Below, piece after piece: positions 16,923-24,388 of a stretch of DNA of 24,576 bases (positions are counted from its first letter, which is position 1; the number at the start of each line of letters is the position of its first letter). The stretch is taken from the IMG/VR virus record IMGVR_UViG_3300009502_000194, positions 1-24,576 of that record. The stretch is one strand, 5' to 3'. The DNA is from a virus. The translations under genes were made by a program, and so were the position numbers. The notes beneath the pieces were generated by a model. The model ran no database searches. It saw nothing but the letters and a program-made list of their open reading frames with translations, and was not told where the DNA came from.

Positions 16923-17437
16923 TGAGCGCCAATAACTTTCCCGAGTGCTTTGCCCTTGTTCTCAAGAACGAAGGCGGTTACGTGGACAACCCTGCCGATC
17001 CCGGCGGCGCGACCAATTTGGGCTGCACCAAAGCGGTGTGGGAAGCCTTTGTCGGGCATGAAGTCAGCGAGGCCGACATTAAGGCCTTGACGCCCAACGA
17101 TGTGATGCCGCTCTACCGCAAACGGTATTGGGATGCCGTGCGGGGCGACGATCTTCCTGATGGCGTGGACTACGCCGTATTCGATTTCGCGATCAACAGC
17201 GGCACTGGCCGCGCGGTCAAAATCTTGCAGAAGGTGCTGGGCACCGCGCAAGATGGGCAGATTGGACCCGAAACCCTAGCGCTCGTAAACGCCGCCAACC
17301 CCCGTACTGTAGCGTCTCAAGTGTGCGATGCGCGACTTGCCTTTCTTCAGGGGCTTGCGACTTGGAACGATTTTGGCAGAGGATGGAAATCCCGCGTGGC
17401 GTCCGTCGAGGAAAAAGCTTTCGACATGGCGGCGTAA
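16922..17437 (+). CDS. Endolysin, GH108-type N-acetylmuramidase
   Basis: A 171-aa protein with the GH108 signature: FALVLKNEGGYVDNPADPGG has the catalytic E17 in NEGGY, then ATNLGCTKAVWEAF. The PG-binding-3-like second half reads YRKRYWDAVRGDDLPDGVDY, AVFDFAINSGTGRA, GQIGPETLALVNA. It hydrolyses the glycan strands of peptidoglycan at lysis. No signal peptide is present, so release needs the holin. The frame runs upstream to 16808, but GGGAG lies six bases before the ATG at 16922; the ATG at 16919 is an alternative. It completes a holin-spanin-spanin-lysozyme cassette. Confidence 0.92.
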   Translation: MSANNFPECFALVLKNEGGYVDNPADPGGATNLGCTKAVWEAFVGHEVSEADIKALTPNDVMPLYRKRYWDAVRGDDLPDGVDYAVFDFAINSGTGRAVKILQKVLGTAQDGQIGPETLALVNAANPRTVASQVCDARLAFLQGLATWNDFGRGWKSRVASVEEKAFDMAA

Positions 17438-17450
17438 TCAAAAGGTGTGA

Positions 17451-19346
17451 ATGATGACCATCGACAACCGCCAGCAGCTTCTTGGGACGATCAATTCGCA
17501 GATCAGGCTGAACGGCACGGGGGCCATCACCGGCCCGATCCTGAACAACGTGCTGGACACGACGGTCAACTCCGTCATGTTTTACGCAGGGGTTTGGTCG
17601 CAATACACCAACTACGCGCCACTCGATGTGGTTTTGTACAACGGCGTGTCCTACATCGCCTTGTTGACCAACGTGAACGTCATTCCTTCGGCCAATCCGA
17701 CGTATTGGACTCCGCTCGTCACAGCAAGCCAGAACGCTACCGGCGCGACGGGATCGGTTCAATACAACAACGGTTCTGGCGGGTTTTCTGGCTCCGCCAA
17801 CTTCACCTACGATGGCACCAATCTGACAACCCCCGCCTATATAGGCAACGTCAACGCAGCGTCGGCGACGGCAACTGGCGCGACAACGGCAAGAACATTG
17901 TCGGCCTACTTTGGTGACGTGCTGAGCGTCAAAGACTTTGGCGCTGTCGGAAACGGGGTGACCGATGACACAGCCGCCGTTCAAGCCGCGCTCAATGCAG
18001 CCGGCCCGGGCAAGCAAGTTCTCTTGAACGCGCCGGGGCAGTACCTGATCAACAGCGCCAATCTCAATATTCCAAAGGGCGTCCAACTCTGCGCGGGATG
18101 GCAAGTCCCCGGAACAACGAACAACAGCAGTTCGGGTGGTCAGCCGCTGGATTTATCTACGCTCAACGGCGCGCTGATCTTAAACCCAACCTACACGATA
18201 ACCATGCAATCTGGCTCGTCTATTCGCGGCGTGCCGATTTATCGCAAGGGTCTCGTAATCCCCGCGACAGATTCGTCGGCCTTTGCAGGCACGGCGATCA
18301 CAGTGCAGGGCGACGACTGCTACATTGGCTACAGCCTTGTTCTTGGCTTCAACCAGCTCGTAACCAGCACCAACCAAGTCCGAGAGAAGTACGAGTGGCT
18401 TTATGGCGACAATCAAAACGGCATCAAAATCCTCAATGCTTATGACACGCCATATCTTCAGTATTGCCACATGTGGCCGTTCTGCACGTACACAGCCACA
18501 GCCACCACGGCTTCATATCTGAGGACCGGAACTGCGTTCGACATTGAAGGCTCTGCGCTCATCAGCTTGGCGCATTGCTTCGCCCTTGGGTACAACATCG
18601 GCTATTTTCTATCGGGTGACGGCGGCCCCGTTCTTGTGGATTGCCAAGCCGATTACATCAATAACGGCGCGGTGGGTTTTATTGTCGGCAACAGCGTTCT
18701 TGGCGACACGAGTGGCAAATTCATTGGCTGTACTGCTTACGGCATAGCTGGAACAACCAACTCCAATGCGTATCAAGTCAATTTACCTGCCGGGGATTAC
18801 GTCGAATTTACCTCTTGTTCTGCGACGCAAACAGCCGGTGTTTACAACATAGTTTCCGGAGACGTGAGGATTATCGGCGGGTGTATGGACACCACGATAA
18901 ACGCGATTACTGTTTCTTCCGCCAACAGTGTCGTCATGTTGGACGGTGTTCGCGCCGTAAATGTCACCACCGCCATTATCTACAATCCCGGCGGCGGCGG
19001 AAACATCTACGTCTCTCCGTCTTGCGATTTCCAGCGCGGCACAGTTGGCGGAACCATTTCGTCCACCATGGTTCTGTACCCTATTGCATCCGCCGGAACA
19101 ATCAGCATTCCGGAATTTGGCGACGTCTTCCAAATTAACGGAACGACCGGGTTTGGCATACTTCTCAATGGTTGGGCGGGGCGAAAAGTTACGCTTTACT
19201 TCGCGGCAAGTTTGACCGTGTACAACGCGACTGGCGCAGCAAACATCCGTCTCAACAACAGCGCGAACTTCACAACAGCTGCGGGCTCAACCCTAACGCT
19301 GGTTAACAACGGCACGCAATGGTATGAAATTGGACGGTCTTACTAA
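17451..19346 (+). CDS. Tailspike with pectate-lyase fold
   Basis: A 631-aa protein. Residues about 1-42 (RQQLLGTINSQI...AITGPILNNVLD) and the following CBM-like stretch (YTNYAPLDVVLYNGVSYIAL, NPTYWTPL) match the N-terminus of the giant fibre at 6272: a shared virion-binding anchor. A short linker GATGSVQYNNGSGGF leads into DVLSVKDFGAVGNGVTDDTA from residue 156, the entry motif of Pectate_lyase_3 (PF12708), continuing as a right-handed beta-helix to about residue 520. The C-terminus (YFAASLTVYNATG...QWYEIGRSY) is a small beta tip. It probably binds or cleaves host surface polysaccharide; the catalytic residues cannot be read with confidence. AAAGGTG lies just before the start; ATG 17454 is the alternative. 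Confidence 0.85.
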   Translation: MMTIDNRQQLLGTINSQIRLNGTGAITGPILNNVLDTTVNSVMFYAGVWSQYTNYAPLDVVLYNGVSYIALLTNVNVIPSANPTYWTPLVTASQNATGATGSVQYNNGSGGFSGSANFTYDGTNLTTPAYIGNVNAASATATGATTARTLSAYFGDVLSVKDFGAVGNGVTDDTAAVQAALNAAGPGKQVLLNAPGQYLINSANLNIPKGVQLCAGWQVPGTTNNSSSGGQPLDLSTLNGALILNPTYTITMQSGSSIRGVPIYRKGLVIPATDSSAFAGTAITVQGDDCYIGYSLVLGFNQLVTSTNQVREKYEWLYGDNQNGIKILNAYDTPYLQYCHMWPFCTYTATATTASYLRTGTAFDIEGSALISLAHCFALGYNIGYFLSGDGGPVLVDCQADYINNGAVGFIVGNSVLGDTSGKFIGCTAYGIAGTTNSNAYQVNLPAGDYVEFTSCSATQTAGVYNIVSGDVRIIGGCMDTTINAITVSSANSVVMLDGVRAVNVTTAIIYNPGGGGNIYVSPSCDFQRGTVGGTISSTMVLYPIASAGTISIPEFGDVFQINGTTGFGILLNGWAGRKVTLYFAASLTVYNATGAANIRLNNSANFTTAAGSTLTLVNNGTQWYEIGRSY

Positions 19347-19357
19347 GAGGTGCGGTA

Positions 19358-19387
19358 AGGACAGGTTGTCAAAGTACAGCTTGTCCT
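19358..19387. promoter_or_regulatory. Inverted repeat, candidate operator
   Basis: AGGACA (19358-19363) and TGTCCT (19382-19387) are exact inverted arms spanning the promoter-like element of the next gene, with a second TTGTC at 19366 between them. This arrangement fits an operator for autoregulation by the adjacent HTH-like protein. Protein binding is inference. Confidence 0.35.
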
Positions 19388-19400
19388 ATATACCCAACCC
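19366..19400 (+). promoter_or_regulatory. Promoter-like element giving a probable leaderless mRNA
   Basis: TTGTCA (19366-19371) serves as -35. A -10 can be read as TATATA (19387-19392, 15-base spacer) or TATACC (19389-19394, 17-base spacer). The predicted first transcribed base is at about 19399-19401, on or next to the ATG at 19401. No Shine-Dalgarno lies upstream (CCTATATACCCAACCC). Confidence 0.45.
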
Positions 19401-19622
19401 ATGTTCGATTTCGCCGCCTTCCTGACCAGCCACTGGGGCAATGCAGACAATCTGCACAGCTTCCTGGAGACCTATGGCCGCGACTATCAGCGCCCGACCC
19501 TGTACAAGTGGTTCCTGCGAGGAACCATTCCAGCGGAAGGTTTCGCCATCCTACTCGCTCTGCTCGAAATTGACTCGGGTAAACCGATCAGCTTAGTCGG
19601 GTATATGAAAGAGCCCGCATGA
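19401..19622 (+). CDS. Putative Cro/C1-like HTH regulator (73 aa)
   Basis: A 73-aa protein, NADNLHSFLETYGRDYQRPT then LYKWFLRGTIPAEGFAILLALLE. The stretch TLYKWFLRGTIPAEG resembles the recognition helix and following turn of small phage HTH repressors (pattern W..RG.IP.E...L..LL). It has no Shine-Dalgarno and lies right behind a promoter, so leaderless translation is likely, as known for lambda cI from its maintenance promoter. It overlaps the RusA gene by ATGA. Being first after the late genes, it may control the switch between early and late, or lysogenic, expression. The HTH assignment is by pattern only. Confidence 0.6.
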   Translation: MFDFAAFLTSHWGNADNLHSFLETYGRDYQRPTLYKWFLRGTIPAEGFAILLALLEIDSGKPISLVGYMKEPA

Positions 19623-20044
19623 GCTTGGAATGGGACTTCGAACTCATTCTTGACGGTGAGCCCATCGGAAAGGGCCGTCCACGCTTCTCGCGTCAGACTG
19701 GTCACACGTACACGCCAGAGAAAACAGCTCGCTTTGAAGAGCGGCTGGCGTGGGCGGCCCAAGACACCATGAAGCGCGCACCTCTCTTTGACGGCGCGCT
19801 CGACATGTGCATCCACGCATACTTTTCCGTGCCTGTCAGCAAGCCCGCCAAGTGGAAGCTCGACGCCATGACGGGGAAGATCCGCCCCACCAAAAAACCC
19901 GACATCGACAATATCGTAAAAGGGGTTGCCGATTCACTCAACAAGGTGGTCTATGTGGACGACACGCAAATCGTGTGTCTGACCGCATTCAAACTGTATT
20001 CGGACAGGCCACGGATCGAGATTTATATCAAGAAGCGCGCTTGA
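19619..20044 (+). CDS. rusA: RusA-family Holliday junction resolvase
   Basis: A 141-aa protein, the usual RusA length. The start of the fold is ELILDGEPIGKGRPRFSRQT. The catalytic cluster reads KKPDIDNIVKGVADSL, with D95 and D97, and YVDDTQI with D114/D115, matching the Asp triad of E. coli RusA; K101 matches its catalytic Lys. The enzyme is a dimer that cuts four-way junctions symmetrically and is used by phages to resolve recombination or replication intermediates before packaging. Its start overlaps the regulator stop (ATGA). All key residues look intact. Confidence 0.92.
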   Translation: MSLEWDFELILDGEPIGKGRPRFSRQTGHTYTPEKTARFEERLAWAAQDTMKRAPLFDGALDMCIHAYFSVPVSKPAKWKLDAMTGKIRPTKKPDIDNIVKGVADSLNKVVYVDDTQIVCLTAFKLYSDRPRIEIYIKKRA

Positions 20045-20048
20045 CAGA

Positions 20049-20080
20049 TTGTCCTTCGGGACTTATGTCTTACATATAGT
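20049..20080 (+). promoter_or_regulatory. Promoter-like element with UUCG hairpin before the helicase gene
   Basis: TTGTCC (20049-20054) followed 16 bases later by TACATA (20071-20076) resembles the element at 19366: both show TTGTC, then ten or eleven bases, then a (T/A)TGTC(C/T) block and TA(C)ATATA. Within it, GTCC-TTCG-GGAC (20051-20062) forms a four-base-pair hairpin with a stable UUCG loop, overlapping the end of rusA. No T-run follows, so termination here is unlikely. Confidence 0.35.
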
Positions 20081-20101
20081 CGAAACAGAGGGCAGGTAGC
20101 C

Positions 20102-21436
20102 ATGATTCCAATGCCAACCCAGCTATCCGGTGCGAAGTTTTTGGCGTCCCGCCATCGCGCCCTTCTCGCGGACGAGCCGCGCGTCGGCAAGACCGGCGCA
20201 GCCATCATCGCCGCCGACTATATCTTCGCCAACACCATTGATGTCGTCACCACCGCGTCTGGCCGCGCCGTCTGGCGCCGGGGCTTTGCGACGTGGAGCA
20301 AGCTCAACCGCACAATCGGGATTGTGGGCGTGGACAAGCACGCCGCCGACTGCGACGTCCGCATCCTTTCCTACAACGGCGCCACGACCTTCGTGTCCAA
20401 GCGCGCCACCGATCTGGTGATCCTCGATGAATCGCACAACTGCAAGAACCCTGACGCCAAGCGCACACAAGCCATTCTGGGCAAGCCTGTGGCGGGCGGC
20501 AAGAGCCTGTTCACTGGCGGTGCGCTGGTTAAGGACACGACGCGCGCTTGGTTCCTCACCGGCACCCCGCTGCCGCACGACCCTTCAGATATATGGACGA
20601 CCATGCGCTCGTCATGCCCAGAACGGCTTCTGGCTAACGATCAATGGGGTTGGCCGGACGTAACCCGGTTCGAAGATTTTCGGCACCGTTACTGCATCGT
20701 GCGCATGAAGCAGATCAGCCGGTTCAACAAAATACCGGTGGTGATCGGCGGGCGCAACGAGAGCGAACTGCGCGAACGGTTGGGCGATTTCATGCTGCGC
20801 CGGACGCAGAAGGACATCGGCATCCGCCCGTCCGTCTTTGAGCTTTTCCCGATGGTCGTATCGCCCGCCACGCGCAAGAAGATCGACGGCGATCTCGACA
20901 AGACGCGGATCATGAACGCGGCGGAGAACGGCAACACCAAAGAGCTGGAGATGGAGCTGGGGCCGCTGCGGCGCCTCACCGGCAACATCAAGGCGCAGTC
21001 GGTTGTCGAGGCCGTGAAGGAAGAGTTCGACAACGGGCTCGACAAAATCGTGCTGATGTATTGGCACAAGGAGGTCGGAGACGTGTTGCAGGCCGGACTG
21101 GAGAAGTTCAAGCCCCTGCGCATCGACGGCTCGACCCCGGTGAAGCAGCGCGAGCAATACGAGCTCGCGTTCAGAGGAAATTCGGAAAACCGCGTGATGT
21201 TGGGTCAGATTCAAGCTGCGGGCGAGGCGGTGGACTTCTCGTCCGCCAACGAGCTGTGGTTCGTCGAGACGTCGTTCTCGCCGAAAGATCAGGCCCAAGC
21301 CGCCATGCGGGTGACGAATGTGAAGCAGACGCGCAACACGTTTGTTCGCGTCTGCTGCATAGAGGGCTCAATCGACGAGGCGTTGCAAGCCTCGTTGTTG
21401 AGATTGTGGACAGCCATCAACGGAGTGCTGAAATGA
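20102..21436 (+). CDS. SNF2-type superfamily 2 helicase/ATPase
   Basis: A 444-aa compact SNF2-type ATPase. Q-motif-like PTQLSGAKFL, then Walker A ADEPRVGKTGA (K30), Walker B/DEAH-box LVILDESHNCKN (D109-H112), motif III FLTGTPLP, and a second RecA lobe ending in AVDFSSANELWFVETSFSPK and QAQAAMRVTNVKQT. Such proteins in phages remodel or unwind DNA during replication and recombination. In motif VI the first Arg is R403, but the arginine-finger position holds N406; this may be a subfamily trait. GGCAGGT near the start and an ATGA overlap with the next gene tie it to the early operon. Confidence 0.88.
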   Translation: MIPMPTQLSGAKFLASRHRALLADEPRVGKTGAAIIAADYIFANTIDVVTTASGRAVWRRGFATWSKLNRTIGIVGVDKHAADCDVRILSYNGATTFVSKRATDLVILDESHNCKNPDAKRTQAILGKPVAGGKSLFTGGALVKDTTRAWFLTGTPLPHDPSDIWTTMRSSCPERLLANDQWGWPDVTRFEDFRHRYCIVRMKQISRFNKIPVVIGGRNESELRERLGDFMLRRTQKDIGIRPSVFELFPMVVSPATRKKIDGDLDKTRIMNAAENGNTKELEMELGPLRRLTGNIKAQSVVEAVKEEFDNGLDKIVLMYWHKEVGDVLQAGLEKFKPLRIDGSTPVKQREQYELAFRGNSENRVMLGQIQAAGEAVDFSSANELWFVETSFSPKDQAQAAMRVTNVKQTRNTFVRVCCIEGSIDEALQASLLRLWTAINGVLK

Positions 21437-22203
21437 TCGAGATCAAGTTTACCCTAGACCCAAAGCTGCCGGTGTACGACCAGCTTCTGGATCATGTCGC
21501 GGCGTTTTTCCCGCGCGACGTCACGCTGGAAGTGACGGACGACGGAGAGCCTGTCACGCGCGTCACGCCCGATAGCCCGGTCGAGACGGAGCCGACAGAG
21601 CCCAAAAAGCGTGGCCGCAAGCCCAAGGAGACTGCGGTCGCCGCCAAGGAAGAAGTAGCGCCAGTGGTTGTGCCTGTCATCGACGAGCAAGACGTCGCTG
21701 ACGAAGCGGCGGAAGCCGCCAGCACCACGCTGACCCATGACGATGTGCGCGCAGCGGTTGGTGAGTTCACCAAGAAGTTCGGAATTGTCCGGGCGCAGAA
21801 ACACATTCCCATGTTGTTGGGAAAACCAATAGCTGAAATCCCTGACGATCAGGTGTCTTTGCAAGAAGCGATTGCGGCAATCCACGACTACATGCAGTGG
21901 GGCGCGGCGGAACCGACAGTTTCCATTCCGCCGTTGTTCGACGAAGAGCCCGAAACCGCGCTGGCCGAAATCACTGAGACCGACCTGCGCAACGCCTTGA
22001 TGGCCTATGCCGCCAAGTACGACGTGAACGATAAGATGGCTAACACCCTTATAGACGGCCCGGACATCCTCAAGAAGACGTTCGGTCCGGCGGTCTCAGC
22101 GCTGCGTCTGGTGCCCAAGGATCAGGCCTCGTTGCGCAAAGCTTACGACGCGATCAACGACGCCACCGACAACAACTGGTACAACCGAAAGGTGGTGCTA
22201 TGA
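21433..22203 (+). CDS. AT-hook-containing protein with internal duplication
   Basis: A 256-aa protein. A longer frame runs upstream to 21061 through the helicase gene; I choose 21433, where ATGA overlaps the helicase stop and GGAG lies seven bases upstream. Residues 1-35 are a small acidic fold; residues 58-65 (KKRGRKPK) are an AT-hook-like DNA-binding motif in a disordered Pro/Glu linker. Two related helical units follow: about 100-154 (LTHDDVRAAVGEFTKKFGIV...SLQEAIAAIHDYM) and 180-244 (ITETDLRNALMAYAAKYDVN...SLRKAYDAINDAT). Both start (L/I)T..D(V/L)R.A and end in a SL.(E/K)A..AI.D pattern. Binding of minor-groove DNA is likely. I recognise no family for the duplicated unit. Confidence 0.7.
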   Translation: MIEIKFTLDPKLPVYDQLLDHVAAFFPRDVTLEVTDDGEPVTRVTPDSPVETEPTEPKKRGRKPKETAVAAKEEVAPVVVPVIDEQDVADEAAEAASTTLTHDDVRAAVGEFTKKFGIVRAQKHIPMLLGKPIAEIPDDQVSLQEAIAAIHDYMQWGAAEPTVSIPPLFDEEPETALAEITETDLRNALMAYAAKYDVNDKMANTLIDGPDILKKTFGPAVSALRLVPKDQASLRKAYDAINDATDNNWYNRKVVL

Positions 22204-23489
22204 CCGTCCATTCCAACCGTTATCACGCTGTCTGGTCGGCCAGTTCCACCGCCGCCAACTGGACATGCGCTGGCCGGATGGCGATGGTCTCCATTTCCCC
22301 GGACCAGAAGTCCAGCATCTACGCTGCGGAAGGAACCGCAGCGCATGAGGTCGCAGAGAAGGCGCTGCGCGGCGACAAGGACTGCTCGAAGTTCTTGGGT
22401 GACGTCTACAGCATCGACGGTTTTGAGGTGGAGATCACGGAAGAGATCACCAACTCCGCCCAGATGTACGTGGACTACGTGGTCGAGCAAAACGACGTTG
22501 CCAGTGGTTGCCTGCTCTTTCTGGAAGAGCGCCATTCGCTGGCCCAGCTCGACCCACCCTTCGATGCTGGCGGCACCTGTGACGCCACCATCATCAAGCC
22601 GCTCTTGGGGCAGATCGAAGTGATCGACCTCAAGAACGGTAAGGGCATCGTCGAGGTGAACGGCAACAAGCAGACGCGCACCTATGCGCTTCTGGCTTTG
22701 CTGAACGCCCCGAAGGAGTTGGTCAATCAGGTCGATACGGTCAAGGTGACCATCGTTCAGCCGCGCGCGTCCCACAAGGACGGGCGCATCCGCAGCGAGA
22801 CATTCCACATCGCGGAGCTGATCGAATGGACGGCGGAACTGATGAAGGCCATGGAGCGGTCCAAGCTCGCCTTGGACGGCTTCGAGATGATCAACGGCAA
22901 CCGCACCGCGTTCGACACATGGGCAGCGGCGGCGCTGACGCCCGGCAACTGCACCTTCTGTCCAGCGCAGGGCATCTGCCCGGCGCTGCGCAGCAAGGCT
23001 CTGACGGTCTCCCCGGAGGTCGCAAGGGCTTGGTTTGAAGACCCCACACTGGAGACACCACCGATGATCTCGAATACGGTCCCGGCGCTGTCGCCGGAAG
23101 AGCTTGCCCACATCCTCGACGGTCTCGACATGTTGGAGGATTGGGCGAAGGCGGTGCGCGCCACAGCGCACGCGATGGCGGAGAAGGGGACCACAATCCC
23201 CGGATACCAGCTGGTCGAGAAGATCGGCAATCGCAAATGGGCCGCTGACGACGAGAAGATCATCAGCGATCTGAAATCTGTGGTCAAACTGACGGAAGAC
23301 CAGATCTTCTCGAAGAAGCTGTTGTCCCCCGCGCAGATCGAGAAAATAATCGGCGCAAAACGAAAGGACGAGATCGCCAACATGTACCACAAGCTGGTCA
23401 CCGGAACCAATCTGGTGTCGGCGAAGAAGACCTCCCGCCCGGCTGTCAAAGCCAAAACCGAATCTTTCTTTGAACCTCTGAAGGACTAA
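22200..23489 (+). CDS. DUF2800-family Cas4/RecB-like nuclease with Fe-S cluster
   Basis: A 429-aa PD-(D/E)XK nuclease of the Cas4/AddB type. C23 (WTCAGRM) is the lone N-terminal cluster ligand; GTAAHEVAE gives H49; VIDLKNGKG gives the metal-binding D143 and catalytic K145; NKQTRTYAL supplies the motif Gln. C251, C254 and C260 (CTFCPAQGIC) complete a probable 4Fe-4S cluster. In phages this family sits next to the DUF2815 protein and a helicase, as here, and probably trims DNA ends during recombination or replication. AAAGGTGG before the start and an ATGA overlap show coupling to the AT-hook gene. All core residues appear intact. Confidence 0.85.
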   Translation: MTVHSNRYHAVWSASSTAANWTCAGRMAMVSISPDQKSSIYAAEGTAAHEVAEKALRGDKDCSKFLGDVYSIDGFEVEITEEITNSAQMYVDYVVEQNDVASGCLLFLEERHSLAQLDPPFDAGGTCDATIIKPLLGQIEVIDLKNGKGIVEVNGNKQTRTYALLALLNAPKELVNQVDTVKVTIVQPRASHKDGRIRSETFHIAELIEWTAELMKAMERSKLALDGFEMINGNRTAFDTWAAAALTPGNCTFCPAQGICPALRSKALTVSPEVARAWFEDPTLETPPMISNTVPALSPEELAHILDGLDMLEDWAKAVRATAHAMAEKGTTIPGYQLVEKIGNRKWAADDEKIISDLKSVVKLTEDQIFSKKLLSPAQIEKIIGAKRKDEIANMYHKLVTGTNLVSAKKTSRPAVKAKTESFFEPLKD

Positions 23490-23494
23490 AGACC

Positions 23495-24115
23495 ATGGAA
23501 CGCTCTGCTGATTTCAAGACCTCGCTGTGCCGCGTCTCGTTTGCCAACTCGCTGTTCAAGCCGCGCGCCCAACAAGAGGGCGGCGTTGAGAAGTACGGTT
23601 GCACCCTGATCTTCGAAAAGTCCGGCGACCGCAGCGCGATGGACGCCGCCGTGAAAGGCGTCATCGTCGCCCAATGGGGCGACAAGGGGTTGGAGCGGGC
23701 CAAGGCTGGCCTGATCAAGTCGCCCTTCCTCGACGGCGCTGGCAAGGAAGCCCGCAACAAGAAGACCGGCGAGCTGCACCCCGGTTTCGGCCCTGACGTG
23801 TTCTTCCTGCGCGTGCAGTCTGTGCGCCAGCCGGTGCTGCGTTACAAGTCTGAGCACCTGCCCGCCACCGAAGAGGAGATCTACTCCGGCTGCTACGGCA
23901 AGGCCGTGCTGAACGCCTTTGCGTGGACCAACGCGCAGAACGGCGACGGCGTGTCGTTCGGCATTCAGTTCTTCCAGAAGATCAAGGATGGCGACCGTCT
24001 GGGCGGCTCTGGCGGCGTGGACGCGGGCAAGTGGATGGAGTCGGTGCCGGACGAAGGCGAGGCGCCTGAAGCCACCCGCAGCGGCGCTGGCGCCAGCGGA
24101 TTGTTCGGGCTCTAA
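23495..24115 (+). CDS. DUF2815-family ssDNA-binding-like protein
   Basis: A 206-aa protein with the DUF2815 pattern: TSLCRVSFANSLFKPRAQQE, KYGCTLIFEKSGD, a central PGFGPDVFFLRVQSV, then SGCYGKAVLNAFAWTNAQNG and VSFGIQFFQKIKDGDRLGGS. Its acidic Pro/Glu/Gly C-tail ends in GASGLFGL, a hydrophobic tip like those through which ssDNA-binding proteins such as T7 gp2.5 contact partners. It likely coats ssDNA in replication and recombination. It follows the DUF2800 nuclease, its usual neighbour. The start has AAGGAC eleven bases upstream. Confidence 0.85.
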   Translation: MERSADFKTSLCRVSFANSLFKPRAQQEGGVEKYGCTLIFEKSGDRSAMDAAVKGVIVAQWGDKGLERAKAGLIKSPFLDGAGKEARNKKTGELHPGFGPDVFFLRVQSVRQPVLRYKSEHLPATEEEIYSGCYGKAVLNAFAWTNAQNGDGVSFGIQFFQKIKDGDRLGGSGGVDAGKWMESVPDEGEAPEATRSGAGASGLFGL

Positions 24116-24121
24116 TCAACC

Positions 24122-24141
24122 GGCGCGGGGCAACCCGCGCC
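24122..24141 (+). other. Perfect 8-bp hairpin with GCAA tetraloop
   Basis: GGCGCGGG-GCAA-CCCGCGCC lies between the DUF2815 stop and the GapR ribosome-binding site. The stem is all G-C and the loop is a stable GNRA tetraloop. No T-run follows (ACCACTCTAGG), so it is either a weak or factor-assisted attenuator or an RNA-stability or processing element that separates gapR levels from the upstream genes. Confidence 0.75.
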
Positions 24142-24160
24142 ACCACTCTAGGAGGACACC

Positions 24161-24388
24161 ATGACTGACGGCGTGAACACAACTGATATGATGCGCATTC
24201 TCGACCGGATCGAGACGCTGGAAAACGAGAAGAAAGAAATCGCCAACGACATTAAGGATGTCTGGGCGGAAGCCAAGTCCAAAGGCTTCACGAAGGAGCT
24301 GCGCAAGGCCTACTCCATTCGCAAGATGAAGCAGGAAGACCGAGCGGTGCTGGGAGTGTACGTGCAAGCCTTGGGGTTGTTCGACTGA
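24161..24388 (+). CDS. gapR: GapR-family (DUF2312) nucleoid-associated protein
   Basis: A 75-aa all-helical protein matching the GapR pattern: TTDMMRILDRIETLENEKKE, IANDIKDVWAEAKSKGFTKE, LRKAYSIRKMKQEDRAVLGV and YVQALG. In Caulobacter GapR is a clamp-like tetramer that wraps overtwisted (positively supercoiled) DNA and stimulates topoisomerases at replication and transcription fronts. The Lys/Arg residues of the IRKMK region fit the DNA-contacting face. AGGAGG six bases upstream is the best ribosome-binding site of this region, suggesting high expression. It overlaps the GcrA gene by one base (TGATG). A phage protein could relieve torsional stress from its own replication, or mimic host GapR. 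Confidence 0.85.
   Translation: MTDGVNTTDMMRILDRIETLENEKKEIANDIKDVWAEAKSKGFTKELRKAYSIRKMKQEDRAVLGVYVQALGLFD

Noticed and set aside
17217-18104. A 295-codon open frame on the - strand
   Set aside because: Antisense to the endolysin end and tailspike start, both of which carry clear motifs; the antisense product is Arg/Val-rich and featureless.
20051-20062. Intrinsic terminator after rusA
   Set aside because: The stem is only four base pairs and no T-run follows; more likely part of the promoter/operator region.
21061-21432. N-terminal extension of the AT-hook protein
   Set aside because: The extension overlaps the helicase second lobe out of frame; ATG 21433 has its own ribosome-binding site and a coupled overlap.
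22143-23390. A 415-codon open frame on the - strand
   Set aside because: It lies antisense across the DUF2800 gene, whose motifs are intact; high-GC codon bias leaves the opposite strand open. Its translation has no recognisable domain.
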